A DNA stretch of 64,000 nucleotides from Paraburkholderia aromaticivorans (GCF_012689525.1 NZ_CP051517.1:1-64000); one strand, 5' to 3'. Positions 17,416 through 27,355 are shown, numbered from the stretch's first letter. The notes: a model not told the origin generated them from the letters alone. Made by a program: numbers and translations.

Positions 17416-18330
17416 TCACCCTCGTCGGGCATCCGAGAACGTTTCGGCAAGCAGATTGCGCAGCCATTGGTTGCCCGGCTCCTTGTGCACTTTCGCATGC
17501 CAGAAGATATTGATGCCGATCTTTGGAAGTTCGACGGGGTGTTTGACATACGCCAGCTTGAATGGCGCCAGACACTCCATCGCGTAACGCTCCGGAACCG
17601 TGGCGATCATGTTCGTATTCGAAAGGATGTGCCCGACGGCGACGAAATGCGGCACGGTAAGCCGAACGTTTCTGCGAATGCCTTTTCGCTCGATCATTTC
17701 GTCCACTTTCGCGTGTCCTGTTCCCGGGGAAACGACAACGACGTGGTCGGCTTCGGTGAACTGCTTGAGGGTAATTCTTTTTCCTTGAAGTGGATGACCC
17801 TGGCGAAACATGCATACATAAGGCTGCTGGAACAGGCTGCGCTGCAAGAATCCGGCCTTTAGGTGTGGCAACAAGCCCATTGCAAGATCGACCTGTCCTG
17901 CTTCCATCGCGTCCCTTAGATCCACAGACGTGTTGCGCAGCGTGCTGACAGAAACCTGGGGAGCAACATGCGCCAGCTTGTCCATTAGCCTAGGCAAAAA
18001 ATAGATCTCGCCAACATCGGCCATACCGATGGTGAATCTTCGTGTGCTCGTGGCGGGGGAAAACTCGGATTGCTGGTTCAACGAGCTTCGAATCGTGCTT
18101 AACGCGAAGCTGATTGGCTCTGCAAGCTGACTCGCATAGAGGGTCGGCTCCATGCCCTTCGATGTGCGAATGAAAAGTTCGTCCTGAAGAAGTTTGCGCA
18201 ACCGGCTTAGCGCGTTGCTCACCGTCGGTTGCGTCAAACCAAGTTTGTCAGCCACCTTGGCTACACGACGCTCGATGAGCAGTTCATTGAAAACGACGAG
18301 CAGGTTCAGGTCGATGTCATTCAGTTCCAT
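17416..18330 (-). CDS. nagR: NahR/NagR-type LysR regulator of the first salicylate cluster
   Basis: A LysR-family activator very similar in pattern to NahR/NagR, which respond to salicylate. The start MELNDIDLNLLVVFNELLIERRV and the helix-turn-helix VADKLGLTQPTVSNALSRLRKLL match, as do DELFIRTSKGMEPT and GMADVGEIYFLPRLM in the effector domain. The usual family start is the Met at 18330; an upstream in-frame Met at 18342 adds four residues. It is divergent from the reductase gene at 18436, with about 105 bases between, the standard NagR layout. A second paralogue controls the other cluster at 46550. Confidence 0.9.
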   Translation of the reverse strand: MELNDIDLNLLVVFNELLIERRVAKVADKLGLTQPTVSNALSRLRKLLQDELFIRTSKGMEPTLYASQLAEPISFALSTIRSSLNQQSEFSPATSTRRFTIGMADVGEIYFLPRLMDKLAHVAPQVSVSTLRNTSVDLRDAMEAGQVDLAMGLLPHLKAGFLQRSLFQQPYVCMFRQGHPLQGKRITLKQFTEADHVVVVSPGTGHAKVDEMIERKGIRRNVRLTVPHFVAVGHILSNTNMIATVPERYAMECLAPFKLAYVKHPVELPKIGINIFWHAKVHKEPGNQWLRNLLAETFSDARRG

Positions 18331-18435
18331 GGTCTCATTCACAGCGTAAATGTTGAAAATTCACGATATTGCATTTACCAATGTTAGGCCAGTTCATAGA
18401 ATTGAGCCACGAAAGATTTCAGTAGAGCAAATCTC

Positions 18436-19425
18436 ATGGATCTAGTTGTCCGTCCGCTCAATCGCACGCTGGCTGTATCGCCGGGCGCCAATCTGCTGAG
18501 TGTGCTGCGCGAGCACAACGTGCCGATTTCGTATAGCTGCACCGCTGGCCGATGCGGCACGTGCCGCTGTAAGGTCACCCGCGGCCACCTTCTCGAGTCA
18601 GGCTCGGAGACACAGGTCACCCGCGTGAACGAGGGTCAATTTGCACTGGCCTGCATGAGCGAATTGACGGAAAACTGCGAGATCGAGGTGCCGGAACCCG
18701 ATGAAGTCGTGATTCATCCTGCGAGGGTGCTGAAGGCCACGGTCGTCGCGATCGCGGACATGACGCACGACATCAAGCGGATCGTCCTTCGACCAGCCAA
18801 GCCGTTGTCGTTCTCACCTGGGCAATACGCCCAGGTCCAGTTCACGCCGAACCACATCCGGCCGTACTCAATGGCAGGTCTTGCATCAGACGAAGAACTG
18901 GAATTTCACGTTCGTCTGGTTCCTGGTGGGCGGGTATCGAGCTATATCAGCACCGAACTCGTTGTCGGTCATTCGGTACGCGTGAGCGGACCGCTCGGCA
19001 CGGCCTATCTACGCGAAAAGCACACTGGGCCGATGTTATGCGTCGCGGGCGGGACGGGACTCGCACCGATCCTGTCAATCGTTCGCGGCGCGCTCCGCGC
19101 GGGCATGGCCAATCCCATCCATCTGTACTTCGGCGTGAGGTCCTCACCTGATGTCTATGGGGGGAACTGGCTGGAGGATCTTGCGCGCGAGCATCCCAAC
19201 CTGTCGGTTCAGGTGATCCCGGCCTCGGATGCGACCGGGCGCTCCAGACGTACCGGCCTCGTTACCGATGCCATAGCCAGTGACTGGGGGGACGGCCTGA
19301 AGGACTTTCGCGCCTACCTTTGTGGCTCGCCCCCTATGGTGGAGGCCGCCTCACTTCTTCTTAACCAGCGCGGGATACCGCCCGAGCATATCTATGCCGA
19401 CGCCTTCTATTCGAGCGACCGGTAA
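18436..19425 (+). CDS. nagAa: Ferredoxin reductase of salicylate 5-hydroxylase (NagAa-like), copy 1
   Basis: A 329-residue electron-transfer component passing electrons from NAD(P)H to the ferredoxin. The N-terminal plant-type [2Fe-2S] domain has cysteines 35, 40, 43 and about 73 ([15 protein letters not shown]...LACM). The flavin motif RPYSMAG and NAD motif [10 protein letters not shown] follow. Size and order match NagAa/NahAa. First gene of the plus-strand operon facing nagR. The next gene, gentisate dioxygenase, begins 16 bases later, a different order from the archetypal nag operon, where nagG follows. Confidence 0.92.
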   Translation: MDLVVRPLNRTLAVSPGANLLSVLREHNVPISYSCTAGRCGTCRCKVTRGHLLESGSETQVTRVNEGQFALACMSELTENCEIEVPEPDEVVIHPARVLKATVVAIADMTHDIKRIVLRPAKPLSFSPGQYAQVQFTPNHIRPYSMAGLASDEELEFHVRLVPGGRVSSYISTELVVGHSVRVSGPLGTAYLREKHTGPMLCVAGGTGLAPILSIVRGALRAGMANPIHLYFGVRSSPDVYGGNWLEDLAREHPNLSVQVIPASDATGRSRRTGLVTDAIASDWGDGLKDFRAYLCGSPPMVEAASLLLNQRGIPPEHIYADAFYSSDR

Positions 19426-19441
19426 ATCGGAGACAAGTACG

Positions 19442-20488
19442 ATGCAAAGTCACACCATTGAACCAGAGCAAGCGCAAGCGAGGCGCGAATACTACGACCG
19501 CATCAGTCAACAGAGCCTGACTCCGTTATGGGAAGTGCTCGACCGGCTAGTGACGCCGACGCCGGCCTCTCCCGCCGTGGCGGCCATCTGGCGCTACGCG
19601 GAGATTCGCGAGCCCCTCATGGAAGCAGGCCGCCTTATCACCGCAGCCGAGGCTGAACGCCGCGTGCTGGTCCTGGAGAACCCGGCGCTACGCGGGCGTT
19701 CGGCCATCACGCAGACCCTGTATGCGGGCCTGCAACTGGTTTTGCCCGGAGAGGTGGCGGCGGCCCATCGCCACACGCAGTCAGCGCTGAGGCTTCTGCT
19801 CGAGGGCGATGCCGCCTATACGGCGGTCGATGGGGAGCGTACCACGATGCGCCGAGGGGACTTCATCCTGACGCCTTCCTGGACATGGCACGACCACGGC
19901 AATCCTGGCAATCAGCCGGCCATCTGGCTCGATGGGCTCGATGTGCCGCTGGTGCAATTCCTCGATGCCAGCTTTTCGGAGCGCTCGAGCGTGTCCACCC
20001 AACTGCCTGTCAGGCCAGAAGGGGACAGCCTGAAGCGATACGGCGCGAACATGCTGCCGGTCGACCACAAAGTCGACGGCGTGTCACCGAGCCCTGTGTT
20101 CGTCTATCCCTATGAACGTACCAGGGAATCGTTGCTGGGGATTGCTCAAGGGGAGCCGGACAAACACCTTGGCTTCAAGCTGCGTTATGTGAACCCTGCC
20201 ACCGGCGGATCGCCGATGCCGACAATCGGAGCCTATGCGCAGAGGCTTCCCCGAGGTTTCGAGACCCAGTCTTACCGGTGCACGGACGGTACCGTCTACG
20301 TCTGTCTGGAGGGTTCCGGTCACGCCGAAATCAACGGGGCCACGCACAGCTTTGGTCCCAATGACATCTTTATCGTTCCTTCCTGGAATGAGCTGCGCAT
20401 CCATGCAACAACGGACACGCACCTGTTTAGTTTTAGCGATCGTCCGGTCCATCAGGCACTCGGCCTTTGGCGCGAGTCGCGGGAGTAA
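19442..20488 (+). CDS. nagI: Gentisate 1,2-dioxygenase, copy 1
   Basis: A 348-residue bicupin enzyme opening gentisate to maleylpyruvate. It starts MQSHTIEPEQ at 19442 with GGAGA upstream; the frame is open further upstream but overlaps the reductase gene. Typical features: YYDRISQQSLTPLWEVLDRLVTPTP, iron ligands in [16 protein letters not shown] near residue 109 and SWTWHDHGN near 150, and the family end SFSDRPVHQALGLWRE. Closely related to the copy at 50769 and clearly distinct from the cupin at 15500. Placed between reductase and fumarylpyruvate hydrolase. Confidence 0.92.
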   Translation: MQSHTIEPEQAQARREYYDRISQQSLTPLWEVLDRLVTPTPASPAVAAIWRYAEIREPLMEAGRLITAAEAERRVLVLENPALRGRSAITQTLYAGLQLVLPGEVAAAHRHTQSALRLLLEGDAAYTAVDGERTTMRRGDFILTPSWTWHDHGNPGNQPAIWLDGLDVPLVQFLDASFSERSSVSTQLPVRPEGDSLKRYGANMLPVDHKVDGVSPSPVFVYPYERTRESLLGIAQGEPDKHLGFKLRYVNPATGGSPMPTIGAYAQRLPRGFETQSYRCTDGTVYVCLEGSGHAEINGATHSFGPNDIFIVPSWNELRIHATTDTHLFSFSDRPVHQALGLWRESRE

Positions 20489-20492
20489 AGAA

Positions 20493-21218
20493 ATGACACA
20501 TCACATCGATTTCGCAGTTTCGCCTTCCCCCGTCTACTCGCTGAACGTACACGGAAGCGAGAAGCGTTTTCCGGTCAATCGCGTCTTCTGCGTCGGACGC
20601 AACTACGCCGCTCACGCGCGCGAGATGGGCAAGGACCCTGACCGGGATCCGCCGTTCTTCTTCATGAAGCCGGCCAGCGCCATCGTGGACGCCTCGGCGC
20701 CCGTGTCGGTTCCCTATCCGTCGATGACCTCGAATTACCAGTACGAGATCGAGCTCGTGGTCGCGATTGGCAAGGGCGGCTTTGAAATCCCGGTGAGTGA
20801 AGCGCTCGATCACGTGTTCGCTTACGCCGTTGGACTGGACATGACGCGTCGTGACTTGCAGCTTGCGGCTCGCGACGCGGGCCGGCCGTGGGAGTTTGGC
20901 AAGAGCTTCAGTGAGTCGGCTCCGATTGGGGCGTTGCATCGCGTCGGCGAAACCGGGCATGTGAAGTCGGCGGCGATTGAATTGACTGTCAACGGGGCGA
21001 GCAAACAGGCATCGGATGTGGCAAAGCTCATCTGGTCGACTGCGGAGTGTATCGCGCACCTGTCGCTCTACGAACCGCTGCGTTCTGGCGATCTGATCAT
21101 GACTGGAACCCCAGAAGGCGTCGGTCCTGTGGTGGCTGGAGATGTGATGCGCGGCCGCATCGAAGGACTCCCGGAAGTAACCGTGACCGTGATCCAGAAG
21201 GTGGGGGCAACGCGATGA
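20493..21218 (+). CDS. nagK: Fumarylpyruvate hydrolase (FAH family), copy 1
   Basis: A 241-residue fumarylacetoacetate-hydrolase-fold enzyme cleaving fumarylpyruvate to fumarate and pyruvate. Motifs: RVFCVGRNYAAHAREMGKDP near residue 30, PPFFFMKP, metal-ligand region YEIELVVAIGKGG, VGLDMTRRDLQ and LIMTGTPEGVGPV. The start at 20493 follows the dioxygenase stop by a few bases, and its own stop overlaps the next ATG (ATGA). This cluster lacks its own maleylpyruvate isomerase gene, so the hydrolase either accepts maleylpyruvate directly or depends on the isomerase at 52607. Confidence 0.92.
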   Translation: MTHHIDFAVSPSPVYSLNVHGSEKRFPVNRVFCVGRNYAAHAREMGKDPDRDPPFFFMKPASAIVDASAPVSVPYPSMTSNYQYEIELVVAIGKGGFEIPVSEALDHVFAYAVGLDMTRRDLQLAARDAGRPWEFGKSFSESAPIGALHRVGETGHVKSAAIELTVNGASKQASDVAKLIWSTAECIAHLSLYEPLRSGDLIMTGTPEGVGPVVAGDVMRGRIEGLPEVTVTVIQKVGATR

Positions 21219-22477
21219 CATCCACGATATTCCCTCAAACCGTCAAGTGGGAAGACGAGGGTACCAGCCGTATCCCGTTCATGGCGTACACCGACGAGTC
21301 GACCTACAAGAAAGAGCTGGAGAGGTTCTTCTATCGCAAGCACTGGTGCTACGTCGGACTTGAAGCCGAGATTCCGAACCCTGGCGACTTCACCCGTACC
21401 GTCATTGGTGAGCGCTCCGTCATCATGGTCCGCGGCGCCGACGGCCATGTCAACGTCATCGAGAATGCGTGTGCCCATCGCGGCATGGCGTTTTGCAGAG
21501 AGCGTCACGGGAACCGGAAAGACGGGTTCACCTGTCCGTACCACCAATGGAACTACACGTTGGAGGGGGATCTGCAGGGCGTTCCGTTTCGCCGGGGTGT
21601 GAAACAGGACGGTAAGGTGCACGGCGGCATGCCACCTGAGTTCAAGTTGCAGGATAACGGCTTGACGAAGCTGAAGGTCGCAACGCGGGGCGGGGTGGTA
21701 TTTGCCTCGTTTGACCACGGGATCGAGTCGCTCGAGGATTTTCTCGGCCCGACGATCTTGCAGTGTTTCGACAGGACTTTCAACGGCCGGAAGCTGAAGG
21801 TTCTCGGATACAACCGGCAGCGCATTCCGGGCAACTGGAAGCTCATGCAGGAGAATATCAAGGATTCCTACCATCCTGGTCTTCTGCATACGTGGTTCGT
21901 GACCTTCGGACTCTGGCGTGCCGACAACCGCTCTGCGCTGAAGATGGACGTGCACAATCGGCATGCTGCAATGATCTCCACGCGGGGCAACTCGCTCAAG
22001 GCGTCGGAGGTGTCGCAGGTCGCGCGCTTCAAGGAGGACATGCAACTCAATGACCCGCGCTTCCTGGATATCGTCACGGAGCCCTGGTGGGGCGGCCCGA
22101 CTGCGGTCATGACGACCATCTTCCCGAGTGTCATCCTCCAGCAGTCGGTCAACAGCGTCTCGACGCGGCAGATCCAGCCCAACGGACACGGCTCCTTCGA
22201 CTTCTTCTGGACGCACTTCGGGTTCGAGGACGATTCTGAGGAGATGACCCAGCGACGGCTAAGACAGGCCAACCTGTTTGGCCCGGCGGGCTTCGTCTCG
22301 GCTGACGATGGCGAGGTGATCGAATTCTCCCAGTCGTCGTTCGAAAGCCGTCCGTCTCATCGGACACTGGCCGAGCTGGGTGGGCATGAGGTCACCGACA
22401 CCGATCACATGGTGAGCGACACGCTCATCCGGGGCATGTACCGCTACTGGCGCGAAGTCATGGAGGCACCGGAATGA
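21215..22477 (+). CDS. nagG: Salicylate 5-hydroxylase, large oxygenase subunit, copy 1
   Basis: A 420-residue Rieske oxygenase alpha subunit; NagG-type enzymes convert salicylate to gentisate. The Rieske centre reads [11 protein letters not shown] and CPYHQWNY near residues 85-110. The mononuclear iron motif [16 protein letters not shown] near 212 supplies the His ligands. The start region [17 protein letters not shown] and conserved [18 protein letters not shown] match NagG. ATGA overlaps join it to the hydrolase before it and the small subunit after it, indicating tight co-translation. Substrate specificity for substituted salicylates cannot be read from the sequence. Confidence 0.93.
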   Translation: MTSTIFPQTVKWEDEGTSRIPFMAYTDESTYKKELERFFYRKHWCYVGLEAEIPNPGDFTRTVIGERSVIMVRGADGHVNVIENACAHRGMAFCRERHGNRKDGFTCPYHQWNYTLEGDLQGVPFRRGVKQDGKVHGGMPPEFKLQDNGLTKLKVATRGGVVFASFDHGIESLEDFLGPTILQCFDRTFNGRKLKVLGYNRQRIPGNWKLMQENIKDSYHPGLLHTWFVTFGLWRADNRSALKMDVHNRHAAMISTRGNSLKASEVSQVARFKEDMQLNDPRFLDIVTEPWWGGPTAVMTTIFPSVILQQSVNSVSTRQIQPNGHGSFDFFWTHFGFEDDSEEMTQRRLRQANLFGPAGFVSADDGEVIEFSQSSFESRPSHRTLAELGGHEVTDTDHMVSDTLIRGMYRYWREVMEAPE

Positions 22478-22950
22478 TAGAGACCCTGAAAGACTGGATG
22501 GCGCTGACACGGCTATACGCAGACTATGCGAGCGCGGTGGACTCCGGCGACTGGAGCCTGTGGCCGGAGTTTTTCACGGAGCAGTGCGTCTACCGCCTAC
22601 AGCCCCGCGAAAACTTCGAACGCGGATTTCCACTGGCGACGCTTTCGTTCGAAAGCAAGGGGATGCTCAAGGATCGCATCTACGGCGTCCAGGAGACGCT
22701 CTTTCACGACCCGTACTATCAGCGGCACATTGTGGGCGCGCCTCTGGTGCACAAGGTCGAGGATGGTCGCATCTACAGCGAAGCCAACTACGTCGTGATC
22801 CGCACGAAGCTGAACCAGCTGTCGACCGTGTTCAATGCAGGTCGTTACGTCGACGAAATCGTTGCGACCCCCGACGGTCTGAAGTTTGCCTCGCGTCTGG
22901 CGATCTACGACAGCGAAATGATTCCGAACTCCATCATCTATCCAGTCTGA
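22474..22950 (+). CDS. nagH: Salicylate 5-hydroxylase, small oxygenase subunit, copy 1
   Basis: A 158-residue ring-hydroxylating beta subunit (SnoaL/NTF2-like fold) giving the oxygenase its structural frame. It shows [53 protein letters not shown] and the ending [12 protein letters not shown], nearly identical in pattern to the second copy at 49872. It overlaps the large-subunit stop by four bases (ATGA) and is followed two bases later by the ferredoxin. Confidence 0.93.
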   Translation: MIETLKDWMALTRLYADYASAVDSGDWSLWPEFFTEQCVYRLQPRENFERGFPLATLSFESKGMLKDRIYGVQETLFHDPYYQRHIVGAPLVHKVEDGRIYSEANYVVIRTKLNQLSTVFNAGRYVDEIVATPDGLKFASRLAIYDSEMIPNSIIYPV

Positions 22951-22952
22951 TC

Positions 22953-23279
22953 ATGAATGCCGATGAGACTTTTTCGTGGCAGGACGTCATCGCGGTCGAT
23001 GACGTGCCGGCCGATGACGTGGTCGGTGTAATCGTTGCCGGAAAGGACCTCGCCATCTACAGCGTGGATGGTGACATCTTCGCCTCCGACAACCTGTGCA
23101 CCCACGGCCACGCCCGGCTTTGTGACGGGTTTCTTGACGGTCACGAAATCGAATGCCCATTGCACCAGGGGAAGTTCGACGTTCGCTCAGGCGAGTCGAC
23201 CTGTGCCCCGGTAACCCTGGCCATCCGGATCTATCCCGTCAGGATCGAGAACGGCCGGGTCTACGTCGCCTTCGAGTAG
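22953..23279 (+). CDS. nagAb: Rieske-type ferredoxin of salicylate 5-hydroxylase, copy 1
   Basis: A 108-residue Rieske ferredoxin carrying electrons from the reductase to the oxygenase. The [2Fe-2S] ligands are [11 protein letters not shown] and [10 protein letters not shown]. The N-terminus is slightly longer than that of the other copy ([19 protein letters not shown]). The ATG at 22953 lies two bases after the small-subunit stop, so the four electron-transfer and oxygenase genes form one unit apart from the inserted gentisate genes. Confidence 0.93.
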   Translation: MNADETFSWQDVIAVDDVPADDVVGVIVAGKDLAIYSVDGDIFASDNLCTHGHARLCDGFLDGHEIECPLHQGKFDVRSGESTCAPVTLAIRIYPVRIENGRVYVAFE

Positions 23280-23316
23280 GAAGGCGTTCCACCAGAACAT
23301 ACAGAAGGGAGTTTCA

Positions 23317-24381
23317 ATGCAGCCCGTTTTTGATTTCTTCTGCCATTCGCCGACCGTCCTGTTCGGCGCCGGGCGCGTCACTGACCTTGCGGGCCGTCTC
23401 GATCAGCTGGGAAAATCGTGTGCACTGCTCATCACAACAGAGGGCGGCGCCCGCCGCTACCGGCAAGTCGCCGAGGCTCTCGGGTCCCGGCTTCGCGCCT
23501 CGTTCGATGGCGCGGTGCCGCACTGTCCCATCGAGGTAGCGAATGCAGCACTCGACGCGTTCCGCCGGCAGGAATGTGATGCCGTCGTCACCGTCGGAGG
23601 CGGTTCGACGATCGGCCTTGGCAAATATATTGCGGTCGAGACTGGCGCGCCCCATATCACCTTGCCGACCACGCTCTCGGGCTCGGAGATGACGCCGCTG
23701 TTCGGGGTACTCGTGGAGGGCGAAAAGCGCGCCAGGCGGGAACCCAAAGCGCTCGCCAACACCGTCATTGTCGATCCGGTGCTGGCGCAATCCTTGCCGA
23801 TCCGCGAGACCGCGACCACCGGCATGAACGCGCTCGCGCATTGTATCGAGGCGCTGTACGTCCCGAAGAGCAATCCGTTGACCAGCCAGCTCGCGCTGAC
23901 CGGCATCGACATGCTCTATCGTGCGCTGAAGAAACTGGCGGACCAGCCCACCAACCTGGACGCCCGCAGCGAGGCGGCCTATGGCGCAGCGATTGGCGGC
24001 CTGATGGTCAACTCGGTCGGCATCGGCATGCACCACCGGATCTGTCACATACTGGGCGGGCGCTTCGAGGTACCCCACGGCGAGTCCAACTGTGTCGTGC
24101 TGCCGCACGTGCTGGCCTATAACGCGCCGGCGATACCTGAGGCATGCGCGGCGATGGAGTCGGTGATGGGCGCGCATCCCGCAGTGGCGCTACAGCGACT
24201 CGTACGCGATCTGGGGGCTCCGGTCGCACTGCGCGAGCTGGGCGTTCCGGCCGACCGCATCGCCGCCATCGCCGGTGAATCTTTCCATCACATCGATCAC
24301 AACCCCCTGCCGGTTGACGAGGCAGCCGTGCACACGTTGCTGCATGCCGCATGGGCTGGACAGGTGCCGTCCGTGAGGTGA
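23317..24381 (+). CDS. Maleylacetate reductase, copy 1
   Basis: A 354-residue iron-containing-alcohol-dehydrogenase-family protein of the maleylacetate reductase type, reducing (chloro)maleylacetate to 3-oxoadipate with NAD(P)H. Motifs: TVLFGAGRV near the N-terminus, GGGSTIGLGK near residue 93, LPTTLSGSEMTPLFG, and HHRICHILGGRFEVPHGESN, the substrate/metal region. AGAAGGGAG lies just before the ATG. It ends the first nag-like operon, which is odd because the gentisate route does not pass through maleylacetate. Its likely partners are the dienelactone hydrolase (16612) or hydroxyquinol dioxygenase (57326). Confidence 0.9.
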   Translation: MQPVFDFFCHSPTVLFGAGRVTDLAGRLDQLGKSCALLITTEGGARRYRQVAEALGSRLRASFDGAVPHCPIEVANAALDAFRRQECDAVVTVGGGSTIGLGKYIAVETGAPHITLPTTLSGSEMTPLFGVLVEGEKRARREPKALANTVIVDPVLAQSLPIRETATTGMNALAHCIEALYVPKSNPLTSQLALTGIDMLYRALKKLADQPTNLDARSEAAYGAAIGGLMVNSVGIGMHHRICHILGGRFEVPHGESNCVVLPHVLAYNAPAIPEACAAMESVMGAHPAVALQRLVRDLGAPVALRELGVPADRIAAIAGESFHHIDHNPLPVDEAAVHTLLHAAWAGQVPSVR

Positions 24382-24416
24382 GGGCGGTAGGGGCTTCATC
24401 GCACTATCCATCCGAC

Positions 24417-24445
24417 GCTAGTGGTCTCGCCTTGAGGCCGCTAGC
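24417..24445. terminator. Strong hairpin after the first nag-like operon
   Basis: GCTAGTGGTCTC (24417-24428) and GAGGCCGCTAGC (24434-24445) pair over 12 positions with two G-U pairs and a 5-base loop. No T-run follows, so it is a possible factor-dependent or processing hairpin rather than a classical terminator. It lies 36 bases after the maleylacetate reductase stop. Confidence 0.45.
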
Positions 24446-24575
24446 GGCAGCCGTTCGGCCTGCCCGCGTCTTGCGGCCACAGGTGCAGACTACACAGAAA
24501 AATACATAACCTCCTATCTATTTGATTAGCAGACCATAGATTATAAAAAACAGCCGTAAAACACAGGAGACGTCA

Positions 24576-25667
24576 ATGGAAATGCGAAGTGTGTTGAGGA
24601 GCATCGCGTTCTTTTCACTCGTGCTGGTGTCACGTCTGGCGTACAGCCAGAGCAGCATCACGCTATACGGCATCATCGATACAGGAGTCGAATACTATAA
24701 CCACGCTGCCGGTGGAGGCAGTTTCGCCGGGATGCCCACTTTGACGGGCGAAGTGCCTTCGGAGTGGGGCCTGACGGGCGTGGAGGATCTCGGGGGCGGC
24801 ACCAAGGCGTTTTTCAAGCTGGAGAACGGCTTCGCGCCGGGCACCGGTGGCTTCAATTACGGTGGCCGGGAGTTTGGGCGACAGGCGAACGTGGGGCTGC
24901 AGACGGCCTACGGCTCGCTGACGCTTGGGCGGCAGAACAACATGTCGACTTACGCGGTCCTGAACGCCGACGTTATCGGCCCATCGGTTCATTCGCTGTA
25001 CGTCTTCGACAACTATTTTCCCAATGCGCGCAGCGACAACGCTATTGGCTACATGGGAAAGTTTGCGGGCGTGACCGTCGGCGCCACGTACAGTTTCGGG
25101 CGCGACGCAGCCGGACCCGGCGGACCCGCCGCGACGAATTGCCCGGGGCAGGTGGCCGGCAATTTCCTCGCCTGCAAGCAATACACTGGCCTGATTGCCT
25201 ACGATTCGTCCCGTTTCGGGGTGGCGGCATCGTATGACCGGATGCGTGGTAACGCGGGGGCCTCCGCTCCGCTGACCAGCAGCGCCTACACGGACTCCCG
25301 CTCTGTGGTCGATGGTTATTTCAAGCTCCCGAGCCTGAGGGTAGGCGGTGGCTGGATTCACCGCAATCTGTCGGCTGGCGCCGCGAGCATGGTCTATAAC
25401 CTGTACTTTTTCGGACTTACCTATACGCCGATAGCGCTGCTGGCACTCGACGCGCAGGTTGACAAATACATCCAGTCGGGTGTGACGAGTTCGACTGAGC
25501 TGGTCGCGCGTGCCAGCTACTATCTGAGCAGAAGTACGTCTGTCTATTCATCCGTGGGTTATATGATCAACGGCCGAAACGGCAGCGCGTCGGTGGCTGC
25601 CGGCGGTACGGTGGAGACAGGTGCGGAACAGCTTGGCGTGATGCTGGGCGTGCGGCACACATTCTGA
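24576..25667 (+). CDS. Gram-negative porin (OmpC-like, Burkholderia type), copy 1
   Basis: A 363-residue outer-membrane trimeric porin. A signal peptide covers about 25 residues (hydrophobic FFSLVLVSRLAYSQS), followed by the family start SSITLYGIIDTGVEYYNHA. Typical internal motifs are SEWGLTGVEDLGGGTKAFFKLENGF, GREFGRQANVGLQ, YGSLTLGRQ and the terminal aromatic EQLGVMLGVRHTF (C-terminal Phe, needed for barrel insertion). CAGGAGA precedes the ATG. Placement after the salicylate operon suggests uptake of the aromatic substrate. A clear paralogue lies at 61362. Confidence 0.93.
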   Translation: MEMRSVLRSIAFFSLVLVSRLAYSQSSITLYGIIDTGVEYYNHAAGGGSFAGMPTLTGEVPSEWGLTGVEDLGGGTKAFFKLENGFAPGTGGFNYGGREFGRQANVGLQTAYGSLTLGRQNNMSTYAVLNADVIGPSVHSLYVFDNYFPNARSDNAIGYMGKFAGVTVGATYSFGRDAAGPGGPAATNCPGQVAGNFLACKQYTGLIAYDSSRFGVAASYDRMRGNAGASAPLTSSAYTDSRSVVDGYFKLPSLRVGGGWIHRNLSAGAASMVYNLYFFGLTYTPIALLALDAQVDKYIQSGVTSSTELVARASYYLSRSTSVYSSVGYMINGRNGSASVAAGGTVETGAEQLGVMLGVRHTF

Positions 25668-25717
25668 ACCTCGGGACCCGGGGGTGACATACCGCGATCC
25701 GTTACCTTCATCGATGC

Positions 25718-25790
25718 GCCCGGGGGGCCGTCAGGCCGGGCAACGTCATCAAGGTTGGGGTCGAGCGCCTGGGCGAAATATCGGCGCGCG
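25718..25790 (+). pseudogene. Remnant of a fumarylpyruvate hydrolase (FAH) C-terminus
   Basis: One frame reads ARGAVRPGNVIKVGVERLGEIS, closely parallel to the end of the fumarylpyruvate hydrolase at 51893 (GAVKKGDAVKVGVERLGEL). The rest of the gene is absent. The scrap lies between the porin and the chemoreceptor. It suggests that a longer gentisate operon once stood here and was shortened by deletion. Confidence 0.65.
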
Positions 25791-25920
25791 TTGCCCGACT
25801 GGCAGGATCGCGGCTTCGTAGGGCGGTGTGTCGCGGCCGGTTGGTCCGAAGCCTCCCTGCTCCCATATCAGGCATCAGTCTTCATGGCGCAGTCGCGCCG
25901 TCAATCACGAAGGATGCGAA

Positions 25921-27081
25921 GTGCAGAAATTCGTCTTCACGATCAGACTCAAGTTAATGCTCGCGTTCGGCACCTGGCTAGCACTGATGTCCGTCGTCGG
26001 ACTGATGGCAATAGTCGCGCTGTTTGGCCTCGACGCGAACGTGGTTTCGTCGTACCGCCCATGGCTGATGAGTCTGATTGGACTGGCGTCAATGGGATTT
26101 TCGATCGCGATGTACTGTGGCCTCCACCTGGACCATGTCATATGCGGCGGGCTGAACCGCGTGGTGAGAATGTTTGAGGAGATTGCGACAACCCTTGACT
26201 TGTCAAAGCGGTCTTCGAGTCCGCGCATGGATGAGTTTGGTCGCTCAGCCACCGCGTTCGACAAGCTGATGCGCAGCATGGAGGAGGCCATGTCTGCGGT
26301 GCATTTGTCGACGGATTCAGTTACCACGTCTACACGCGAAATTGCCGCGGGAAACCTTGACCTTTCTGCCCGCACAGAAGAACAAGCTGCGTCGCTGGAG
26401 GAAACTGCATCCAGCATGATGCAGTTGACCGGGACGGTGAAGCAGAACGCGGACAATGCGCGTCGGGCGAATGCACTGGCCACGAAGGCAGCGGAAATCG
26501 CTGGTGCAGGCAGCGATGTCGTTCAAGCCATGGTTGCCACCGTTGAGAGAATCAGTGGTAGCTCGAACAAGATCTCCGAAATCACGGGCGTGATTGAAGG
26601 AATTGCGTTCCAGACCAACATCCTTGCGCTCAATGCCGCTGTGGAAGCGGCTCGAGCTGGCGACCAAGGAAGAGGCTTTGCGGTTGTGGCCGGTGAAGTT
26701 CGTAGTCTGGCTCAGCGATCTGCGTCTGCGGCAAAGGAAATCAAGGACCTGATTGCCTCATCTGTAGCCACGATTCGGGATGGCTCGCAACAGGCCATCG
26801 AAGTTAGCAGTGCGATGGGTGGGATTAAAGATGCTATCCGGCGTGTTTCCGAAATCGTCGGTGAAATTGCCGTTGCATCGGATGAGCAAAGTCGTGGCAT
26901 AGAACAGGTCAACCAGGCCGTTAGTCAGATGGACCTGGCGACACAGCAGAATGCGGCGCTGGTCGAGCAGGTGGCAGCAGCGGCCCATTCGCTCGACGAC
27001 CAGGCATCCAGACTAAAGATTGTCGTTTCGTCATTCAAGCTTGCTAATACAACCGGCGTCGCGGTACCAATCGACCTGTAG
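25921..27081 (+). CDS. Methyl-accepting chemotaxis protein lacking a large periplasmic domain
   Basis: A 386-residue chemoreceptor from a GTG at 25921, chosen because GAAGGA lies six bases upstream; the frame extends to 25828 without family likeness. TM1 is [26 protein letters not shown] and TM2 [20 protein letters not shown], with only about ten residues between, against roughly 150 in ordinary receptors. A short HAMP-like linker is followed by the signalling domain with the hairpin tip [42 protein letters not shown]. Its position after aromatic catabolism and porin genes suggests taxis to the substrate, sensed through the membrane or cytoplasmic part. Confidence 0.85.
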   Translation: MQKFVFTIRLKLMLAFGTWLALMSVVGLMAIVALFGLDANVVSSYRPWLMSLIGLASMGFSIAMYCGLHLDHVICGGLNRVVRMFEEIATTLDLSKRSSSPRMDEFGRSATAFDKLMRSMEEAMSAVHLSTDSVTTSTREIAAGNLDLSARTEEQAASLEETASSMMQLTGTVKQNADNARRANALATKAAEIAGAGSDVVQAMVATVERISGSSNKISEITGVIEGIAFQTNILALNAAVEAARAGDQGRGFAVVAGEVRSLAQRSASAAKEIKDLIASSVATIRDGSQQAIEVSSAMGGIKDAIRRVSEIVGEIAVASDEQSRGIEQVNQAVSQMDLATQQNAALVEQVAAAAHSLDDQASRLKIVVSSFKLANTTGVAVPIDL

Positions 27082-27300
27082 TCCTGCGCGGAACCCCGTC
27101 GGAAAACGCTGGACGCCGGCTTCGTGACGGCGTTTCGCGCGCAAGTTATCGGTAATTAACCGTTGCCCGATGGACGGTCGTCGTAGAGGCTACGGGACGA
27201 CTGTGGAAGTGGGCCCGCTGGAGTAGAAGGAGATTCGCAGACTCGTTTTCTCCAATTGGGCACGCAAAATGGATGCGCCTGACTCGGGCCAAAAAAGTCT

Positions 27301-27329
27301 TTGCATATATTTGAAAAGTCAGATATAGT
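27301..27329 (+). promoter_or_regulatory. Promoter of the first efflux marR gene
   Basis: TTGCAT (27301-27306), 17-base spacer, TATAGT (27324-27329). A TCAGAT half-site (27319-27324) like those in the operator at 27810 overlaps the -10, suggesting autoregulation. The same TTGCAT/17/TATxGT layout precedes the second marR gene. Confidence 0.6.
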
Positions 27330-27355
27330 CTAGATCAGTAACGGAGGTATCAGCA

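Noticed and set aside
21068..22216. 382-codon minus-strand frame over nagG copy 1 (and a similar one at 48665-49807 over copy 2)
   Set aside because: Both are exact shadows of the conserved Rieske oxygenase; their mutual similarity only reflects the similarity of the two nagG genes.
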